Part shown: positions 1 to 7,214 of the stretch, piece after piece
Numbering within the stretch: position 1 is the stretch's first letter
How the letters are laid out: each line of letters opens with the position of its first letter
Source of the DNA: Pseudomonadota bacterium
Lineage (GTDB): Bacteria > Pseudomonadota > Gammaproteobacteria > Burkholderiales > Burkholderiaceae_B
DNA: 39,419 nucleotides
Assembly (NCBI GenBank): GCA_023427085.1
Contig: JAEZBO010000014.1
Location: 1-39,419 of the forward strand
Direction: 5' to 3'
Position numbers and translations under genes: made by a program
Notes under the pieces: generated by a model
What the model saw: the letters and a program-made list of their open reading frames with translations, nothing else
What the model was told of the DNA's origin: nothing
The model's database searches: none

Positions 1-5
1 GGGGG

Positions 6-698
6 CTAGCGGGGGGTCGCCGCCGCCTGCTGCTTGAGCAGCAGGTGGATGTAAGTGCCGGCCTCGGCGATGTCGCGCCGGATCGCCGCCGCGGCGGCCT
101 CGCCATTGCGCTCGCTCAGGGCCTGCAACGCCGCCTCGTGGTGGTCGGCGCGCTTCAGATACGGCACGTATTCGGGCAGCACCGCCGTCAGCACCGGGCC
201 GCAGCGCAGCCACAGATTTTCTATGACGTCGTGGATGACCGGCATGTCCGCCAGCGCGTAGATGCCGAAGTGGAACTGCCGGTGCAGGTCCAGGTAACGC
301 TGGCGTTCGTGGTCCACCGCGTTGCGCATCGCCGCCAGGCAATCGCGCAGCCGCGCAATGTCGTCGTCGCCGATGCGATCGGCCGCCTCCAGCGTGGCGC
401 GCGCCTCGATGTCGGCGCGGATGATCGTCAACTGGCGGAACTGCTCGGCGTCCAGGAACGGCACGGTGGCGCCCCCGCCCTGCCCGCCGCTGCCCCGTTC
501 GAGCACCCGTTCGGCGATCAGGTGGTTCACGGCATCGCGCACCGGCGTCAGGCTGATGCCCAGCTCGGCGGCGATCTCGCGCAGCAGGATGCGCTCGCCG
601 GGCTCGAAACGCCCGGCCAGCAGGGCATTGCGCAACTCGGCATAGGCCCTGTCCCACAAGGTCTGGCGATCGATCGGCTTGAGCCGGCTGGCTTCCAC
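6..698 (-). CDS. GntR-family (FCD/FadR-type) transcriptional regulator
   Basis: Predicted 230-residue DNA-binding repressor or activator. Residues about 10-75 form a GntR winged helix-turn-helix, with the typical stretch containing LREIAAELGIS and TPVRDAVNHL. Residues about 85-220 form an all-helical FCD ligand domain with the Asp and His residues expected for metal and effector binding (RADIEARATLEAA, HRQFHFGIY, HHEAALQAL). The start is GTG at 696-698, preceded by AGGAGA with 7 nt spacing; no ATG fits as well. The gene is divergent from the Bug-receptor catabolic operon, so it most likely controls that operon and itself through the shared 139-bp intergenic region. FCD regulators usually respond to organic acids such as sugar acids. 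The actual effector cannot be read from the sequence. Confidence 0.92.
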   Translation of the reverse strand: MEASRLKPIDRQTLWDRAYAELRNALLAGRFEPGERILLREIAAELGISLTPVRDAVNHLIAERVLERGSGGQGGGATVPFLDAEQFRQLTIIRADIEARATLEAADRIGDDDIARLRDCLAAMRNAVDHERQRYLDLHRQFHFGIYALADMPVIHDVIENLWLRCGPVLTAVLPEYVPYLKRADHHEAALQALSERNGEAAAAAIRRDIAEAGTYIHLLLKQQAAATPR

Positions 699-751
699 GA
701 ATTTTCTCCTGGGCTCGGACGGCCCGTCTGCTGCTGCGATTTGACCACGAT

Positions 752-780
752 TTTCTATTGTTGTTTGTTATAACGATCAA
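752..780 (-). promoter_or_regulatory. Candidate sigma70 promoter for the GntR gene
   Basis: On the minus strand a -35 box TTGATC (plus 775-780) and a -10 box TAGAAA (plus 752-757) are separated by exactly 17 nt. The spacer contains the 8-bp palindrome GTTATAAC at 767-774. The promoter overlaps the oppositely directed promoter of the Bug gene, so a protein bound at the palindrome could affect both. Confidence 0.5.
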
Positions 781-786
781 TATAAT
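758..786 (+). promoter_or_regulatory. Candidate sigma70 promoter for the Bug/enolase operon
   Basis: A perfect TATAAT -10 box lies at 781-786, with TTGTTG as -35 at 758-763 and a 17-nt spacer. The -35 box matches consensus poorly, which fits a promoter that is activated or regulated. The coding start is 52 nt downstream of the -10 box, at 838. Confidence 0.55.
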
Positions 787-801
787 GGACCCACAACAAA
801 C
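758..801. promoter_or_regulatory. Candidate operator of the divergent GntR regulator
   Basis: GTTATAAC at 767-774 is a perfect palindrome inside TTGTTATAACGA, close to the TnGT-N-ACnA pattern of FadR-type regulators but with a 4-nt rather than 3-nt centre. Around the -10 box, GTTTGTT (763-769) pairs with AACAAAC (795-801), and the overlapping TTGTTGT (758-764) pairs with ACAACAA (793-799). Which of these the regulator binds is not decidable by eye. Confidence 0.4.
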
Positions 802-837
802 CCGGCCCGCCTACGAGGCCACCCATGGAGACAAACC

Positions 838-1806
838 ATGTCCTTGATCAGAAAGGCAGTTCTTGCAGCCTGCGTGGCGCTGCCCTTGGCCGCCAGCGCC
901 GCCGACAAGTTCCCGTCGCGCGACATCCGCTTCATCGTGCCGTGGAACGCCGGCGGCTCGAACGACATCGCCGCCCGCGCGCTGCAGCAGATCCTCGCCG
1001 AGGATGGCATCAACATGGTGGTCGAGAACGCGCCCGGCGCGACCGGCGCCATCGGCCTGGCCCGCGTCGCCAACTCGGCGCCCGATGGTTATGTGCTGGG
1101 CATGGGCACCAGCTCGACGCTGGCGCAGATCTCGCAGAACCTCACGCAGCTGCGCAACGAACAGTTCACGCCGATCGCCCGCGTGTCGATCGACCCGCTG
1201 ATGCTGCTGGTGCCCAAGGGCGGCCCGGCCAGCGATCTCGAGGGCTTCCTGGCGCACATGAAGAAGAACCCCGGCAAGGTCTCGATCGGCACGCCGGGCA
1301 ACAACAACCTCAATCACATCTTCGCCGAGATGACCGCGCGCGCGGCCGGCGTCGGCTACGTCAACGTGCCCTATCCCGGCGGCGCCAAGGTGATCGCCGA
1401 TCTGTCCGGCAAGCAGATCGACGCGGCGGTGCTCAAGCCCTCCGAGAGCCGCGGCCAGATCGATGCAGGCTACGTGGTGCCGATCGCGGTGTTCGACAAG
1501 CAGCGCCTCGAAGTGCTGCCCGATGTGCCGACCTTCGAGGAAAAAGGCCATGACGCCTTCCCCTACGGTCCGCTGGTGCAGATGGCCTATGTGGTGGGTC
1601 CCGCCGACCTGCCCGAGCCGGTGCGCCAACGGCTGGTCGACGCCTTCGGCAAGGCGATCCAGAGCGACAAGTTCAAGGACTTCGCGCTCAAGAACGGTTT
1701 CATCGTCGACGACCTCAAGGGCGAGGCGCTGGCCAAGGAAATCCAGGCCGTGCAGAAGACCTTGAACGAGGTCGGCAGCAAGGTATTTACGCAAGCCAAG
1801 AAATAA
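838..1806 (+). CDS. Bug/TctC-family periplasmic solute-binding receptor
   Basis: 322-residue tripartite-tricarboxylate-type binding protein. Residues 1-21 are a Sec signal peptide (basic MSLIRK, hydrophobic core, ASA cleavage site). The mature part starts with the Bug hallmark strand and loop (RFIVPWNAGGSNDIAAR), which holds the carboxylate of the ligand in this family. A GGAG ribosome site lies 9 nt before the ATG. No TctA or TctB membrane subunit is in the window, so this is an orphan receptor, as is common in Bordetella relatives. It is the first gene of the catabolic run and probably captures the pathway substrate, presumably a carboxylic or sugar acid. The ligand is unknown. Confidence 0.93.
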   Translation: MSLIRKAVLAACVALPLAASAADKFPSRDIRFIVPWNAGGSNDIAARALQQILAEDGINMVVENAPGATGAIGLARVANSAPDGYVLGMGTSSTLAQISQNLTQLRNEQFTPIARVSIDPLMLLVPKGGPASDLEGFLAHMKKNPGKVSIGTPGNNNLNHIFAEMTARAAGVGYVNVPYPGGAKVIADLSGKQIDAAVLKPSESRGQIDAGYVVPIAVFDKQRLEVLPDVPTFEEKGHDAFPYGPLVQMAYVVGPADLPEPVRQRLVDAFGKAIQSDKFKDFALKNGFIVDDLKGEALAKEIQAVQKTLNEVGSKVFTQAKK

Positions 1807-1822
1807 TCACAGCGAGGCATCC

Positions 1823-2965
1823 GTGAGCATCATCAAAAAAGTGACCTGCCATGTCGTCAGCGCGCCGGTCGAGCGCCCCTTCACGTCATCGCGCGGCTGG
1901 CTGTACAAGACCCGCGGCTCGTGCATCGTCGAGATCGAAACGCAGGACGGCATCGTCGGCTGGGGCGAATGCTACGGCCCGGCGCAGGTGGCGCGCGCCT
2001 TCATCGACAGCCAGTACGGACCGCGCATCATCGGCCGCGACGCCTTCGACGTCGAGGTGATCTGGGAAGACCTGTACAACCGCATCAAGGACTACGGCAA
2101 CAAGGGCATGTCGATCGCGGCGCTCAGCGGCATCGATATCGCGCTGTGGGACATCATCGGCAAGACCTGCGGCAAGCCGGTGCACAAGCTGATCGGCGGC
2201 GCCTACCGCAGCGAGGTCACCGCCTACGCCACCGGTCTGTACTTCATCGACATGGACCGCCTGATCGAAGAAGCCGTCGAGGAAGCCCAGGGCTATGCCG
2301 GCGAAGGGTTCAAGGCGATCAAGATGAAGATCGGCCTGGGCTCGCCCAAGCTGGACATCGAGCGGGTCGCCGCGGTGCGGCGCGCGATCGGCGACGAGGT
2401 GCGGCTGATGGTCGACGCCAATCACTGCTACACCGTGCCGGCCGCGATCCGGCTGGGCCGAGAACTCGAGCAGCTCGACGTCGAGTGGTTCGAAGAGCCG
2501 ATCTCTCCCGAGGACGTCGATGGCTACATCGAAGTCACGCGCGCGCTCGACATGGCGGTGGCCGGCGGCGAGAACGAGTTCACGCGCTGGGGCTTCCGTG
2601 ACCTGGTGTCGCGCAAGGCGATGGACATCATCCAGCCCGACGTCTGCGCCGCCGGCGGCATCAGCGAGTGCCGCAAGATCGCCGCGCTGGCGACCGCGCA
2701 CGGTGTCGAGTGCGTGCCGCATGCGTGGGGCTCGGTGATCGGGCTGGCCGCCACGCTGCACTTCATCGCGGCGCTGCCGGACCAGCCGCCCAGCTTCCGG
2801 CCGATGCCGCCGATGCTCGAGTTCGAACAGTGCGAGAACCCGTTCCGCGACCTGCTGTCGGTCGAACCGATCGTGCAGCGCCAGGGCGTGGTCAGCATCC
2901 CGACCGGCGCCGGCCTGGGCATCGAGATCAAGCGCGACGTGCTCGAGCGCTACCGGGTGGCCTGA
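1823..2965 (+). CDS. Mandelate racemase/muconate lactonizing family enzyme, MR subgroup (first copy)
   Basis: 380-residue enolase-superfamily enzyme of normal length, with an N-terminal capping domain (about 1-130) and a TIM-barrel domain. Visible catalytic set: K167-x-K169, metal ligands D198, E224 and E250, then D273 and H300 (in PHAW). The KxK plus His-Asp dyad is the mandelate-racemase subgroup pattern. Most members dehydrate sugar acids to 2-keto-3-deoxy acids through proton abstraction next to the carboxylate. GTG start at 1823, 16 nt after the Bug stop codon. The next gene begins 1 nt after its stop, so they are surely co-transcribed. Substrate specificity is not readable. A racemase or cycloisomerase activity is possible but less likely in this context. 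Confidence 0.92.
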   Translation: MSIIKKVTCHVVSAPVERPFTSSRGWLYKTRGSCIVEIETQDGIVGWGECYGPAQVARAFIDSQYGPRIIGRDAFDVEVIWEDLYNRIKDYGNKGMSIAALSGIDIALWDIIGKTCGKPVHKLIGGAYRSEVTAYATGLYFIDMDRLIEEAVEEAQGYAGEGFKAIKMKIGLGSPKLDIERVAAVRRAIGDEVRLMVDANHCYTVPAAIRLGRELEQLDVEWFEEPISPEDVDGYIEVTRALDMAVAGGENEFTRWGFRDLVSRKAMDIIQPDVCAAGGISECRKIAALATAHGVECVPHAWGSVIGLAATLHFIAALPDQPPSFRPMPPMLEFEQCENPFRDLLSVEPIVQRQGVVSIPTGAGLGIEIKRDVLERYRVA

Positions 2966-2966
2966 G

Positions 2967-3875
2967 ATGCGCTTCGTTTCGTTCCACGACGAGCGCGGCC
3001 AGGTCGTCGCCGGCCTGCTGCGCGAGCACGGCGACGGCACGCCACCGCAGGTGCTCGACGGCAGCCATCCGGACTGCCAGGCGCGGCTGGGCGGCCTGGG
3101 CACGCAGATGATCGACTGGGTCGAGCATGGCCTGGCCGAGGTCGGCCGGCTGCTGCAGGCCGACACCGCGCCGCCCGCCGCGCTGCGGCCGCTGGCGTCG
3201 CTGCGGCTGGCCGCGCCCTTGCCGCGCCCCGGCAAGATCGTCGGCGCCGCCTTCAATTACGTCGATGCGCTGGCCGAACGGCAGATGGCCCACCCGGCCG
3301 AGCCGGTGGTGTTCGTCAAGTCCGGCCGCACCGTGGTCGGCCCCGGCGAGCCCATCGTGCTGCCGCCCGAACTGACCCACGTCACCTACGAAGCCGAACT
3401 GGCCGCCGTGATCGGCCGGCCAGCGCTGAAGGTGTCGCGCGCCGACGCGCTGGCGCATGTGTGTGCCTATGCCGCGTTCAACGACGTCAGCGTCACCGCG
3501 ATGGTCAAGGCCGATGGCGGTTTCGTGCGCGGCAAGAACCAGCCGACCTCCGGTCCGCTGGGGCCGTGGCTGGTCACGCCCGATGAACTGGGCGATCCGA
3601 TGGACCTGCCGATCTGGCTGGAGGTGGACGGCCAACGGCGGCAGCAGTCGAGCACCGCGCAGATGTTGTTCGACGTCGCCGCGCTGATCGAATTCATCTC
3701 GGCACGCATGCCGCTCGACCCCGGCGACGTGATCGCCACCGGCACCCCCGCCGGCGTGGCCGGCGCGCATCAGCCGCCGTGCTGGCTGGCGCCGGGCCAG
3801 ACCGTGACGCTGGGCCTGCAGGGCCTGGGCACACTGAGCAATCCGGTCACGGCCGGCGCGGCCACGCCGCGCTAG
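2967..3875 (+). CDS. Fumarylacetoacetate hydrolase-family protein
   Basis: 302-residue protein with an N-terminal domain (about 1-80) and an FAH C-terminal catalytic fold. The metal site shows as E142-A-E144 in the YEAELA strand, with D173 (FNDVSV) as the third acidic ligand, a conserved Lys at 190, and the late motif ATGTPAGV. The family cleaves C-C bonds in beta-diketo acids or acts on 2-keto-3-deoxy sugar acids (hydrolases, dehydratases, decarboxylases). Directly after an enolase-type dehydratase, it plausibly handles a keto-deoxy or diketo acid made by that pathway. The exact reaction is inferred from context only. Confidence 0.9.
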   Translation: MRFVSFHDERGQVVAGLLREHGDGTPPQVLDGSHPDCQARLGGLGTQMIDWVEHGLAEVGRLLQADTAPPAALRPLASLRLAAPLPRPGKIVGAAFNYVDALAERQMAHPAEPVVFVKSGRTVVGPGEPIVLPPELTHVTYEAELAAVIGRPALKVSRADALAHVCAYAAFNDVSVTAMVKADGGFVRGKNQPTSGPLGPWLVTPDELGDPMDLPIWLEVDGQRRQQSSTAQMLFDVAALIEFISARMPLDPGDVIATGTPAGVAGAHQPPCWLAPGQTVTLGLQGLGTLSNPVTAGAATPR

Positions 3876-3899
3876 CGCCCCGTATACAGGAAACCCGCG

Positions 3900-4868
3900 A
3901 TGAGCGAAGCCCTCAAGATCTTGCTGACCAACCCCATCCACGCCGACGCCCGCGCGCTGCTGGAACCGCTGGCCGAACTGGTGCTGGCGCCCGACACCCA
4001 GCCCGACACGCTCAAGCGGCTGGTGCGCGACGCCGACGGCCTGATCGTGCGCGCGCAACTGCCCGCCGACATCTTCGACGACGCGCCGCGGCTGCGCGGC
4101 GTGGTGCGCCACGGCGTCGGCCTGGACATGATCCCGGTGACCGCGGCGAGCGCCCGGCGCATACCGGTGGCCAACGTGCCGGGCTCGAACACCTCGGCGG
4201 TGGTCGAGTACGCGCTGGCCGCGATGATGGCGCTGCGCCGGCCGCTGGCGCGCATGGACACGCTGTTGCGCGGCGAGGGCTGGGCGCAGGCCCGGGCCCT
4301 GGCAGACCCGGCGCAGGAAATCGACGGCGCGGTATGCGGCATCGTCGGCCTGGGTGCGATCGGCAGCCAGCTGGCGCGCAAGGCCGCCGCGCTGGGCATG
4401 CAGGTGATCGGCGCGACGCCGCGCCCGGAGTCGCTGCCCGACGGCGTGCAGCACGCCGAGCTGCCGGCGCTGCTGGCGGCCGCCGACGTGGTGGTGCTGT
4501 GCTGCCCGCTGACCGAGCAGACCCGCGGTCTCATCGACGCCCAGGCGCTGGCGCGCATGCCGCCGCACGCAGTGCTGATCAACGTCGCGCGCGGTCCGAT
4601 CGTCGACGTCCAGGCGCTGGCGCAGGCGCTGCATGCCGGCCGCCTGGGCGGCGCGGCGCTGGACGTGCACGCGGTCCAGCCGCTGCCGGCCGACAGCGCG
4701 CTGTTCGACTGCCCGAACCTGCTGCTCACGCCGCACGTGGCCGGCATCACCGCCACCAGCATGCGCAACATGAGCCTGGGCGCGGCCGAGCAGATGGCCG
4801 CCATCCTGCGCGGCGAAAGGCCGCGCCACCTGGTCAATCCCGACATTTTCGACAAGGCTTCAGCATGA
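3900..4868 (+). CDS. D-isomer-specific 2-hydroxyacid dehydrogenase with Gln in place of the catalytic Glu
   Basis: 322-residue Rossmann-fold oxidoreductase. The dinucleotide loop GLGAIG is at 150-155. The ribose-binding Asp usual after strand beta-2 is absent: the sequence there is GATPRPES (171-178), with an Arg, more like NADP-using hydroxypyruvate reductases. Catalytic Arg is R231 (NVARGP) and His is H279 (TPHVAG). The position that normally supplies the Glu of the His-Glu pair is Q260 (codon CAG at 4677-4679), as judged by the 29-residue offset from R231 seen in E. coli SerA. Formate dehydrogenases also carry Gln there. AGGAAA ribosome site; 24-nt gap from the FAH gene; stop overlaps the next ATG by 4 nt. 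Likely interconverts a 2-keto and a 2-hydroxy acid of the pathway. Confidence 0.9.
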   Translation: MSEALKILLTNPIHADARALLEPLAELVLAPDTQPDTLKRLVRDADGLIVRAQLPADIFDDAPRLRGVVRHGVGLDMIPVTAASARRIPVANVPGSNTSAVVEYALAAMMALRRPLARMDTLLRGEGWAQARALADPAQEIDGAVCGIVGLGAIGSQLARKAAALGMQVIGATPRPESLPDGVQHAELPALLAAADVVVLCCPLTEQTRGLIDAQALARMPPHAVLINVARGPIVDVQALAQALHAGRLGGAALDVHAVQPLPADSALFDCPNLLLTPHVAGITATSMRNMSLGAAEQMAAILRGERPRHLVNPDIFDKASA

Positions 4869-6007
4869 AGATCGCAGACCTGCGCGCAGTTCCCATTTCG
4901 TTTCCGGTGCCGGCCGACAAATCGGTGCGGCTGGGCATCGGCCGCAGCGTCAAGCGCGACGCCGTGCTGGTCCGGGTCGAGACCGACGAGGGCCACGTCG
5001 GCTGGGGCGAAGGCCACCACGGCCGCTGCCCGGGCGCGATCGCGCGGCTGGTCGACACGACGCTGCGCGAGCTGGTGCTGGGCATGGACCCGCTCGACGT
5101 CGCGGGTGTCTGGAACAAGGTCTACCGGATGCAGCTGGCCAGCCATGGCATGGGCGCCGCCGCGGCGCTGGCGCTCAGCGGCCTGGACCTGGCCTTGTGG
5201 GACATCCGCTGCCAGGCCAGCGGCTGGCCGCTGTACCGCCTGCTGGGCGGCAGCGCCAAGCCGATCAAGGCCTATGCCGGCGGCATCGCGCTGGGCTGGC
5301 AGGACCCCGCCTCGCTGGTCGAGGAAGCCGCCGCGCTGGTCGAGTCCGGCTACCGGGCGCTGAAGCTGCGGGTCGGCGACAGTCCGCGCCGCGACATCGC
5401 CCGCGTGCAGGCGGTGCGCCAGGAACTGGGTGAAGAGATCGAATTGCTGGTCGACGCCAACACCGGCTACACGCTGGACGACGTGCGGCGCGTGATGCCG
5501 GCCTACGAAGAACTGGACGTGGCCTGGCTCGAAGAGCCGTTCCCGGCCTACGACCGCCATGCCTACCTGGCCGCGGCGCAGCTGGGCCGCACGCCGCTGG
5601 CGGCCGGCGAGAACCACTACACCCGCTATGAGTTCGATGCGCTGCTGCGCGACGGCGCGGTGCGCTATGCGCAGCCCGACCTGTCCAAGACCGGCGGCGT
5701 GACCGAGGCCATGCGCATCGCGGCGATGTGCAGCGCGCAGAAGATCACCGTCAATCCGCATACCTCGGCCACGGCCATCAACATGGCCACGTCGATCCAC
5801 TATCTGTGCGCGGTCGACAATCCCGGCTACTTCGAAGGCGACGTGACCACGCTCAATCCGTTCCGCGACGAGCTGGGGGCCTGCCTGCCCTACTCACTCG
5901 ACGCGCAGGGCTGCGTGACGCCGCTGGACGGCGTTGGCATCGGGCTGCGGCCGGATCCGGCCTTCCTGGCGGCCCATCCGCTGATCGAAGGGCCCTGCTA
6001 CGTCTGA
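4865..6007 (+). CDS. Mandelate racemase/muconate lactonizing family enzyme, MR subgroup (second copy)
   Basis: 380-residue enolase-superfamily enzyme. The ATG at 4865 overlaps the dehydrogenase stop (ATGA), so I chose it over an upstream in-frame extension that would run through the neighbouring gene. Catalytic set: K167-x-R169, D197, E223, E249, D272 and H299 (NPHT). The His marks it as MR subgroup, but the second Lys of KxK is Arg, unlike the first copy in this operon, so the two should act on different stereocentres or substrates. It is clearly not a recent duplicate. Last gene of the run; a GC-rich inverted repeat follows at 6014-6060. Confidence 0.91.
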   Translation: MKIADLRAVPISFPVPADKSVRLGIGRSVKRDAVLVRVETDEGHVGWGEGHHGRCPGAIARLVDTTLRELVLGMDPLDVAGVWNKVYRMQLASHGMGAAAALALSGLDLALWDIRCQASGWPLYRLLGGSAKPIKAYAGGIALGWQDPASLVEEAAALVESGYRALKLRVGDSPRRDIARVQAVRQELGEEIELLVDANTGYTLDDVRRVMPAYEELDVAWLEEPFPAYDRHAYLAAAQLGRTPLAAGENHYTRYEFDALLRDGAVRYAQPDLSKTGGVTEAMRIAAMCSAQKITVNPHTSATAINMATSIHYLCAVDNPGYFEGDVTTLNPFRDELGACLPYSLDAQGCVTPLDGVGIGLRPDPAFLAAHPLIEGPCYV

Positions 6008-6013
6008 CGGCAC

Positions 6014-6060
6014 ACGGGCGGCGCGCCGGCGCGACCGAGCGCGCCGATGCCGCCGCCCGT
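6014..6060. terminator. Possible bidirectional hairpin between convergent genes
   Basis: ACGGGCGGC (6014-6022) pairs with GCCGCCCGT (6052-6060). Nested inside, GGCGCGC (6020-6026) pairs with GCGCGCC (6039-6045). It sits exactly between the convergent enolase and Bug genes, but there is no T-run on either strand, so intrinsic termination is uncertain. Confidence 0.35.
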
Positions 6061-6070
6061 CACGCCACGA

Positions 6071-7063
6071 TCACTGCAGGCGGATGTCGGCCGTCTTGAC
6101 GATGTCGGCCCACTGCGCGCGGTCCTTGGCCAGGAAGGCCTCGAACTGCTCGGTGCTCATGCCGGCCACCGGCGTCGAACCCAGCGTGCCCATCTTCTCG
6201 ATCACGCCGGGCTGCACCAGCACTTCCTGCAGCGCCTCGAAATACGCGTTGCGGATCTCGGCAGGCAGGCCGGCCGGCGCGAACACGCCTTGCCAGGTCG
6301 GCATGTCGAAGCCCTTGACGCCCTGCTCGTCCAGCGTCGGCACGTCGGGCAATTGCGCCGCGCGCTGCAGCGACGTGACTGCCAGACCCTTGACCTTGCC
6401 TTCGCGCACCAGCGACGCGGCGGTCGAGATGTTGTCGACGGTCATGACGATGTGGCCGCCCAGCAGGTCGGTGATGACCGGCGCGGCGCCACGATAGGCG
6501 GCGTGCTCGACCTTGACACCCAGGCGGTGCAGCATGCTTTCGGCGATCAGGTGATTGGAGATGCCGACGCCGGCGGTGCCGTAGGTGGCGGTCGGGGTCT
6601 TGTCGAAATAGGCCTTGAGCTCGTTGATGTCGCCGGCCGGCACGTCCTTGTTGACGATCACGACGTTCGGTTGCGTGGCGACCATCGTGATCGGCGCGAA
6701 GTCCTTGGGCGAATAACGCGTGCCTTCGGGATTGAGCACGTGCGTGATGGCCATCGCGCCGGCCGCGCCGATGCCCAGCGTGTAGCCGTCGGGCTTGGCC
6801 ATGGCCAGGCGCTGCGCCATGATGTTGCCGCCGGCGCCGGCCAGGTTCTCGACGATGACCGGCACACCCAGCTTCTGGCCCAGCGGCTCGGACAGCAGGC
6901 GGCCGAGGATGTCGGCCGAGCCGCCCGGTGCGAAGCCCACCAGCAGGCGCACCGGCTGGGTCGGTTTCCAGGATTCGGCCGCCTGGGCGGCACCGCCCAG
7001 CGCCAGTGCGACGCCCGCCAGGGCCAGGACCGCGCTGGCGCGGCGAATGGAAGGTTTGCTCAT
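6071..7063 (-). CDS. Bug/TctC-family periplasmic solute-binding receptor (second)
   Basis: 330-residue orphan tripartite-tricarboxylate-type receptor. Residues 1-28 form a Sec signal peptide (SKPSIRR, hydrophobic core, AQA site). The ligand-loop motif VRLLVGFAPGGSADILGR is present. The ATG at 7063 has GGAG 11 nt upstream. It lies 151 nt downstream of aroM on the same strand and convergent with the enolase operon, so it belongs with the pepE-DUF1177-aroM group or forms its own unit. It may bring in that group's substrate. No TctA or TctB membrane partner is in the window. The ligand is unknown. Confidence 0.92.
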   Translation of the reverse strand: MSKPSIRRASAVLALAGVALALGGAAQAAESWKPTQPVRLLVGFAPGGSADILGRLLSEPLGQKLGVPVIVENLAGAGGNIMAQRLAMAKPDGYTLGIGAAGAMAITHVLNPEGTRYSPKDFAPITMVATQPNVVIVNKDVPAGDINELKAYFDKTPTATYGTAGVGISNHLIAESMLHRLGVKVEHAAYRGAAPVITDLLGGHIVMTVDNISTAASLVREGKVKGLAVTSLQRAAQLPDVPTLDEQGVKGFDMPTWQGVFAPAGLPAEIRNAYFEALQEVLVQPGVIEKMGTLGSTPVAGMSTEQFEAFLAKDRAQWADIVKTADIRLQ

Positions 7064-7146
7064 GAGATAAAAACTCCTACTGCTGACTATTGAACGGGAC
7101 CAGGCTGTCTACCTGTCCTCCCCTGCTTGTTGCGCCGTCTCGGTCA

Positions 7147-7197
7147 TGCCTGCCGGACTGGCTGTGGTTGTCCGCCGGCGAGTGCTGCCTGCCGGAC
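7147..7197. repeat. Pair of 12-bp direct repeats
   Basis: TGCCTGCCGGAC occurs at 7147-7158 and again at 7186-7197, start to start 39 bp, in the 151-bp gap between aroM and the second Bug gene. The second copy is part of the hairpin at 7170-7201. Confidence 0.6.
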
Positions 7198-7201
7198 GGA
7201 C
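7170..7201 (-). terminator. Hairpin downstream of aroM, possible terminator
   Basis: GTCCG-CCGGC (7170-7179) pairs with GCCGG-a-CGGAC (7191-7201) with one bulged base and an 11-nt loop. On the minus strand it lies just after the aroM stop, but what follows is AACCACAG rather than a U-tract, so it may be an RNA-stabilising or partial termination structure. Confidence 0.35.
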
Positions 7202-7214
7202 CCTTGTCATCGCG

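Noticed and set aside
3779..4864. N-terminal extension of the second enolase, fusing it to upstream sequence
   Set aside because: The extension is an alternate frame of the dehydrogenase gene. The ATG at 4865 gives the standard family length and an ATGA overlap.
2928..5800. Two long minus-strand frames opposite the enolase, FAH and dehydrogenase genes
   Set aside because: Composition is His/Arg/Gln/Ala-rich without domains, and the plus-strand genes have complete motifs and ribosome sites.
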